From Caprella mutica (Eukaryota > Arthropoda > Malacostraca > Amphipoda > Caprellidae), in NCBI GenBank assembly GCA_947561585.1, contig CANNZV010001610.1:54263-118262 (forward strand): a stretch of DNA of 64,000 nt, given 5' to 3'. The notes below the pieces were generated by a model that was not told the origin of the DNA, did no database searches, and saw only the letters and a program-made list of their open reading frames with translations. Shown piece by piece: positions 59,801 to 64,000 of this stretch. Both the position numbers and the translations under genes were made by a program. Position 1 is the first letter of the stretch. Each line of letters begins with the position of its first letter.

Positions 59801-60589
59801 TGAAGTTACATTAAATATTTTCACCATTATTTACTCCATGCAGATAGAAAATCGCTGCGCGTTCGAAGGATATTGAAGGCAACCTTTTAAATATTGATAT
59901 AAGGACAAGTTATTGTTATATTTTGCTATTACGGAGTGATTTGATAGAAAATAGATTTAACAGAATTATTAACTATAATACGTTTTTAGTTATTTTTCAT
60001 ATCTTTGTGCCCTTGCGTGTGATGAAGATGATGACAGTTTTGCATACTATTTTTATGCACCAGAGCAGAAAACTATTACTATTACCAAACCCAACTCTGA
60101 AAAGTCGAAAAAAACTCAACCCTGGTGATCAATTCTGTTGCTCTAAGATCTAAATATTTCCCATGTATCATTGATTGTTGCTTCAATATTGAGTCAATAT
60201 CAAAAACAGTATTTAACGTGGATATTGTGTCTGGGGCAACTTAAACTCTATTATTTAATTACATAATTTGTTATCTAATATATCATATTAAATTAAAATT
60301 AGATAGGATCGTAATTTGGAAAAAAGTTGTATAAATATAATAATTTCGTTCGTTATTATTAACAAATCTTAACAAACCATGCGGTGATATTGAAATTAAA
60401 AAATTGACTCAATATCGATAATGATATCAAAGCAATGGTAAGGTTTTCTGAAAGTACCAGCGTTAATTGTGTTTTAAAATGAAGCATAATGATGTCATTA
60501 AAGTACGTTAACATTTAAATTTTTCTACAAACGAAAAATTAGTAGTCTTGAAAACAGATCAATTAATCTGATATAGTGAACTGACTGAC

Positions 60590-60672
60590 TGCGCTGATGA
60601 AAGAGAGAGGGAAATGAAGAGGTGATAGTAATTGAAGCTACGAGTCTCCCTGATACAAAAAATTTAAGGGGG
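60590..60672. repeat. Core-repeat fragment
   Basis: AGGGAAATGAAGAGGTGATAGTAA and CTACGAGTCTCCCTGATAC match the end of the core repeat in reverse orientation. Confidence 0.7.
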
Positions 60673-61325
60673 TAAATAAGGGCTTAGCTATGTCTCAAAA
60701 TGTTATAAGACCTTGTAATATTCAAAGTAGCTAATTAGCCTAGTCATATTTTATGATAATTTATTTTCATTCATTAATATTAAAATGAACGGAGAAATTA
60801 AAAAAAATCATTAGTAATTTTTTAATGAAATATAAGTTCACAAAATATATTATCATCAATTGAAAACAGTTAGTTTTATCTTTTCAAAGTGTCATCAATA
60901 ATAACTACATAAACAAATGAGATGATTGACTAACCAATAGGTGAGTCGAGAACTAATTTTTATTAATTTCAATACAGTCTTCCAGAGTTCGGTTTCATAA
61001 AACATACAACTATTTTGAAGGGTCCCCCTACATTCTAATTTTTTATTACTCTTTTTCATTAGAACTAAGGTTACTACTGATTACAGAACTGCAAACCATT
61101 TCAAATTTGGATCCATAGTTACATTATAATATGTAATTAAATAATTTTTTCCGTTCTTTCTTCTACCCTCTGAATTTCAAGCAAAGAGAAAGGTTCCATT
61201 GAATCTTGAAAAATTCAAAACTAAAATATTGCTTGAAGACACTTTATAAATGGCTACCTACACCGGTATCTAAATACCATTTCCCTAAAAAAACATTAGG
61301 TACCAAAAAGTGAACCAATATAGAG
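60673..61325. other. No recognised feature
   Basis: AT-rich spacer; nothing seen. Confidence 0.5.
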
Positions 61326-61329
61326 TCGG

Positions 61330-61770
61330 GAGGGGCGAATCTCGCGCAGCAGCACACGGGGCGAATCTTGCGCACCACATGTTTAAAGGGCTATGAATGT
61401 GCTAGCCCAATAACAAAAATAGTCATAGACCGGCTCAAATATGTAGCAACTCTGTATAAAATTGAAACAGCTTACAAGCATTTATTCATAGTTGAAATAA
61501 GTCACATATAAGACCATATGAAAAGTACCTAGTCGAAAATTCATTTTACCGAATTACCCTAAAAAATTAATTTGTCATAAATAAATTTCTATCCCAGATA
61601 ATGACCTGAAGTTTTTAGTGCATGATGATCATTGACTTTAGTTGCCTCAGTTAAACTAACAAGGTTCTAGACTTTCTAATTTTTTATTTAGCGGAGTTTT
61701 TCCGTGCGCAACTATTCGCCCCATCATATTTTGCATGGCGGGGCGAATATTGCGCACTGTAGAAATTTAT
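61330..61770. repeat. Element with repeated GGGGCGAATnTTGCGCAC motif
   Basis: The motif GGGGCGAATCTTGCGCAC or close variants occurs at about 61333, 61369 and 61740 on the plus strand and about 61709 on the minus strand. The GC-rich motif pairs frame about 320 bp of AT-rich DNA. Probably another element with repeated-motif ends. Confidence 0.65.
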
Positions 61771-62001
61771 TTTTAGGCTATGAAACAGTTTTTAATGCCT
61801 AATATTACTCTCTATATATGTGTGTATTTCTTCAATTTCAACTAAAAACATACACATTTCACATATATTTCAGATAATAGGTGGAAATATGAAATTGTAA
61901 ATCAGGGTGAATTTAAAGTCATTAATAAGTCATTTCTGTGAAATTTATAGTTAAACATATCAAACATCACTATACATGTTTATCATTTGTTTTTTTATTA
62001 A

Positions 62002-62562
62002 AGAGGCAGTTCAGTCAAAATCAAACTATCGCCAAATTGGTCCTAAATCGATTTAGTATATTTATTTATGTAACATTAGAATATTCGTTGATTTTAGAAA
62101 TGTTTATACAAAAAGTATATTGTAAATTAGTGGCGCCATCTGTGGACTGCGGTGGACCGCGTAACTAATCATTGTAGTACGTAAACAAAATGATAACCAG
62201 TCCCAGACTTGAATCTGTCATTATATGTTTGAAAATGGTGAAAAGAATTTGTGAAATTAAAAACTGTCCTTCGAGTCAATTAGATTTAGTTTTGAAAAGA
62301 AAACCATCTCTTCATAAATTAGCAGTTATCAATGTTGATAGCAATTTTTTTTTACATTTTATCAGCTGTAAAATGTTAACAAAAAAACATAGTGGTGGCG
62401 CCATCTGCAGGAGGACGCAGGAACTAAATCGATTTTATAAAATATGGTATATATCGCTTATTATATTTTTTTCAACCGTATAATTCTACAAGAATGCTTT
62501 ATTCTTACTAAGTGATCGTTCAACATAATATTATGAAAACAAAAATTGACTGAACTGCCCCT
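62002..62562. mobile_element. 561-bp TTAA-flanked MITE
   Basis: AGAGGCAGTTCAGTCAA at the left and TTGACTGAACTGCCCCT at the right, bordered by TTAA (61998-62001 and 62563-62566). Inside, GTGGCGCCATCTG occurs twice in the same orientation (about 62130 and 62395). A 97-residue frame spans 62190-62483 (MVKRICEIKNCPSSQ near its start). It has a CxxxxC pair vaguely like a THAP zinc finger start but lacks the rest. Confidence 0.87.
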
Positions 62563-62689
62563 TTAAGTATAGTTATATAATCTTATTATTCGGTTCTTTT
62601 TAATAAAATCGAAAATATCAGGTTTAAATTGACAGGGTTACACCATCGTACAGAGAAACCCAATTCTGATGTCATTATGTTTTTAAATT

Positions 62690-63420
62690 TGCAAATCGAC
62701 ATTGCAGCATGTTGTGAATAGTAGCTTCGTTGACCTTGTCACTTCTGAGGATTTTCCTAGAAGTTCGAATAAAGAAAATGGCTGAGAATGTTTGTGCAAT
62801 GTTGAAGACTCGTAGAAATACTTGAAAAAAATTCAAAATATAGCTAAATACATGAATGTGATACAGACTTAAATTAGAACCATCATCACGAAGGATCTTC
62901 AGTTGTCTTCCTACAAAATGAGAGAACACTAATTCCTCACACTTCTTAAAAAGCAAAATAGACTTGAGAGAACAAAGGTCCTTCTCAGAGAGCTTAAAGC
63001 GGATACGACAAGGTATGAAATAGATTTTTTAACGAGAAACTCTTCATTATTGAAGCCAACCTAATTCAATATTAGGAAGATATCCAAGATTTCCCCTATC
63101 TCGAAAACTTGGGAGTCTCCCCTGTTTTTCGTGGAGAACGGCCTAAGATCAATCCTCTTTTAACAGTATTGTGGTTCCAGCTATTGGATTGATGAAAAAA
63201 AAACACTTCAAAAATCAATCATTTATCTTCCTACAAGATGGTGAACTTTTTTACTACTTAAACAAGACACATGAGTGGTGATCACGTCAATTGCCAAGAT
63301 TCTGTCGCAAAGAAATTTGGCGTCTTCAGCGCCATATTTCAACCCAATAGATTTCTGAATGAAATCTATTGAAACAGCATAGTGGCCTAAAATGCCGTTC
63401 CTTGTTTGAGGACGAGGAGC
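62690..63420 (+). pseudogene. Mariner-like transposase remnant with inverted N-terminal part
   Basis: From about 62880 the plus strand reads IRTIITKDLQLSSYKMREH, NRLERTKVLLRELKADTTR, then (after stops) IFLQDGELFYYLNKTHEW for the FxQDGAPxHT region, and finally ASSAPYFNPIDF for PPSSPDLNPxDF, the last Asp block of the catalytic triad. The preceding helix-turn-helix part is found on the minus strand instead (SRKILRSDKVNEATIHNMLQ, 62690-62800), so a segment has been inverted or two copies are fused. Multiple stops; inactive. Confidence 0.75.
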
Positions 63421-64000
63421 CACACGGGTAAATCAGAGTGTGGACGTTATGTGGTCACTGGGACACCTGTGAATAACCACAGTAATCCACTTCTGTGAAT
63501 AACTATTAAGGCTCACGTTGGTACTATTGACAACGAAACTGATGATTTCATAGAAAAGGACGTAGCAGAGATCTTCTGGCGCAGAACCTGAACTGTTGGT
63601 CTTTGAAAAACACCAAAGGAATTAGGTTGGTCAAACTACCTTCTTGTAGACAGACCAAAGAACTCTTCCTCTTTGAAAGAGAATGTCAAAAGCTATTGTT
63701 AATAACCCGATTAAAATTTCTTTAATCCTGGGAACATTTGGTCCTAAAACAGTAATACCTTTGGTCCTAAAACAGTAAAACAATAATACTTGCCGACGAT
63801 CTGGTCTTCGCCCAGAAACATGACCTCATAATATTGTTGTGGAATATTCTACCTATTACAAGACTAGGGACAGAACTCTGGATGAAATTTTACTACCTTC
63901 ATAGTATCATTATACTCTCAAATTCTGATACATTTTCACCTTTCTTGAAAGAATTGAAAGACTGGAAACTAGAGTTCAACGACTAACCTTTAGGTCTAGG
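63421..64000. other. Degenerate sequence, possible reverse transcriptase trace
   Basis: At 63783-63815 a plus-strand frame reads IILADDLVFAQKHD, resembling the (Y/F)ADDL box of LINE reverse transcriptases. The rest of the stretch has too many stops to follow. Runs off the right edge. Confidence 0.3.

Noticed and set aside
62190..62483. THAP-like zinc finger in the 62.0-kb MITE
   Set aside because: Only one CxxxxC pair is present; the later Trp, Cys-x2-His and AVPTIF-like parts are missing.

Overview
The window is AT-rich nuclear DNA from a multicellular animal, almost certainly an invertebrate. It carries GT-AG introns, one of them about 21 kb, a GT31 beta-1,3-galactosyltransferase, a secreted discoidin-like protein, a BEL/Pao retrotransposon, and remnants of Ty3/Gypsy, LINE, Tc1, mariner, pogo and hAT elements. 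No operon, CRISPR array, rRNA or credible tRNA gene was seen. The species cannot be fixed by eye; an arthropod (for example a copepod) or another repeat-rich invertebrate would fit.

Layout. 1-8.2 kb: a 61-bp satellite in two opposed arrays, a minus-strand LINE reverse-transcriptase remnant, a decayed but full-length Tc1 element, and a foldback element whose ends are short tandem repeats. 8.4-30.5 kb: a two-exon galactosyltransferase gene. Its single phase-2 intron (9370-30316) holds a 666-bp MITE, a decayed Gypsy element, a young 7.7-kb BEL/Pao element that landed in what looks like the Gypsy 3' LTR, a TTAA-flanked MITE, and a pogo-like element split by a 4-kb hAT-like element with an exact 8-bp target duplication. 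30.5-41 kb: foldback elements, a 45-bp satellite split by a hAT-type MITE, and a large palindromic repeat. 41-53.4 kb: pogo-type and uncharacterised transposon protein remnants, a discoidin-like gene fragment apparently split by a 3.45-kb insertion, more foldback elements, and a dispersed core repeat. 53.4-64 kb: one intact secreted discoidin-like ORF, LINE and mariner remnants, another 45-bp satellite, and a TTAA-flanked MITE.

Themes. Only the galactosyltransferase and the discoidin-like ORF look like working host genes, and nothing shows that they act together. The rest records nested insertions whose order can be read from target-site duplications. The most unusual feature is that several unrelated-looking families (61-bp, about 15-bp GGAAnnTTCCACC, about 15-bp TTGCCGAAA, 17-bp AATTTCCCATCACTTT, 32-bp GGAATTGCCACTGGG, and 16-bp AATTTTCGCCGTAAGG units) share one architecture: terminal inverted repeats built of short tandem repeats. 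A separate dispersed core sequence of about 340 bp lies inside or next to many of them.
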